Shown in pieces: positions 63,525-64,000 of a stretch of 64,000 bases of DNA. The position numbers and the translations under genes are program-made. Below the pieces are notes generated by a model. That model ran no database searches. It saw only the letters and a program-made list of their open reading frames with translations, and was not told the DNA's origin. How positions within the stretch are numbered: position 1 is the stretch's first letter; every line of letters begins with the position of its first letter. Source of the DNA: CAYVTD01 sp964454445. Lineage in GTDB: Bacteria; Bacteroidota; Ignavibacteria; Kapaibacteriales; UBA2268. Location: contig CAYVTD010000007.1 in NCBI GenBank assembly GCA_964454445.1, positions 12,932-76,931 of the forward strand, written 5' to 3'.

Positions 63525-64000
63525 TTAAAACGCATGCCCAAGCCCAAGGTGAAAACTGACATCCCCAACCAAGGCGTTTTGCCGGTCAAAGATCCAATAG
63601 TTCTTCTGTGCCGATGGATTGTAGATTTTCCAAGCAAAGTCGATGCGCAAGGGCCCGACAGGCGTTTCGTATCGGAACCCTATACCTGAGGCTATGGCAA
63701 GTTTGGTGATATATTCATACCATTTATAAGTATAATACTCATGATAATTCCCATCTAATTCCATACTATTAAAAGCATTGCCCCAATCAACAAAGGCAGT
63801 CAAGCCAATGTTTCGCATCTGCTCAGAAAAAATATCTTTGGCGTTTCTGTCTATGGGCAGCTTCCATCTATACTCGAAGCTACCTTCGATGAGAACGCGG
63901 TTACCAACGAAATTCGATAAAAATTATTTCTGTTCTTGCGAATGTGTAATGTTTATTATTTCTGGATAGCGTAATTGTCTTGATTGCCAACCCCTGACGC
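63525..64000 (-). pseudogene. Omp85/BamA-type outer-membrane protein C-terminus, interrupted by an in-frame stop
   Basis: The frame reads in from the right edge as VRGWQSRQLRYPEI and a further ten residues, meets TAA at 63926-63924, then resumes as FLSNFVGNRVLIEGSFEYRW, FVDWGNAF, GIGFRYETPVGPLRIDFAW and ends LGLGHAF. That is the last part of a surface-antigen D15 barrel: RGW (conserved barrel-lid motif), GNRVLIEGSFEYR and a terminal Phe. The same frame on both sides means a single nonsense codon (possibly CAA to TAA), not a frameshift. The rest of the gene is outside the window. A sequencing error is possible. Confidence 0.8.

Overview
The window reads as a chromosomal segment from an AT-rich, Gram-negative, flagellated bacterium, most likely of the Bacteroidota/Chlorobiota (FCB) superphylum, for example an Ignavibacteria- or Kapabacteria-like lineage. 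This is inferred from gene content, not from a marker-gene tree. The pointers are an 11-gene nuo operon without nuoEFG, outer-membrane beta-barrels ending in Phe, ThyX, and flagellar L- and P-ring genes. Clear Shine-Dalgarno sequences precede many starts (nuoA, nuoM, nuoK, the HIT gene), which argues against a typical Bacteroidia genome.

Layout. 1-7.4 kb: a truncated aldehyde dehydrogenase, an OmpA-domain barrel protein, a GH57 amylase-type enzyme, a receiver-PAS-kinase and IspH. 7.5-12.7 kb: SMC, a LolA-like protein and ThyX. 12.9-16.1 kb: a LiaF-like membrane protein, a J-domain protein, a rhodanese and a sigma-54 activator. 16.3-19.0 kb: a siroheme-type dehydrogenase and an aspartase with a fused cyclic-nucleotide-binding domain. 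19.0-30.1 kb: the minus-strand operon nuoABCDHIJKLMN. 30.6-37.2 kb: a hybrid kinase, a cell-wall amidase, a CobA-HemD fusion and a YihY/BrkB membrane protein.

At 37.4-37.8 kb lies the most striking gene. It encodes a secreted protein whose mature part matches eukaryotic ubiquitin at 42 of 70 ungapped positions by manual count. The diglycine tail is replaced by an IPTL-CTERM-type sorting anchor.

38.1-48.0 kb is a flagellar operon: an FlhB-C-terminal-like protein, FlgF, FlgG, FlgA, FlgH, FlgI, a FlgJ-SLT fusion, FlgN, a four-helix-bundle protein, FlgK, FlgL and MotA. A sigma-54-type -24/-12 element precedes it, so the sigma-54 activator at 14.9 kb is one candidate regulator. FlgB/C/D/E and MotB are not in the window.

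48.1-64 kb is mixed: a FlgD-Ig-like secreted protein, ribosomal protein S1, a methyltransferase, a CheY-like regulator, a lipoprotein, tRNA-Pro, a HIT protein, a kinase-like protein, a TrkA-C relic, a GH2-like membrane protein that has lost both catalytic carboxylates, PurC, a PD-(D/E)XK 'Rpn' protein, RodA, a TPR-PP2C phosphatase, tRNA-Ala, and an Omp85-type C-terminus interrupted by an in-frame stop.

A G/C-rich hairpin repeat (CTTGCAAG or CTTATTTATAAG core between C and G runs) recurs at three intergenic loci and is tandemly amplified between flgA and flgH. No CRISPR array, rRNA, insertion sequence or prophage was seen.
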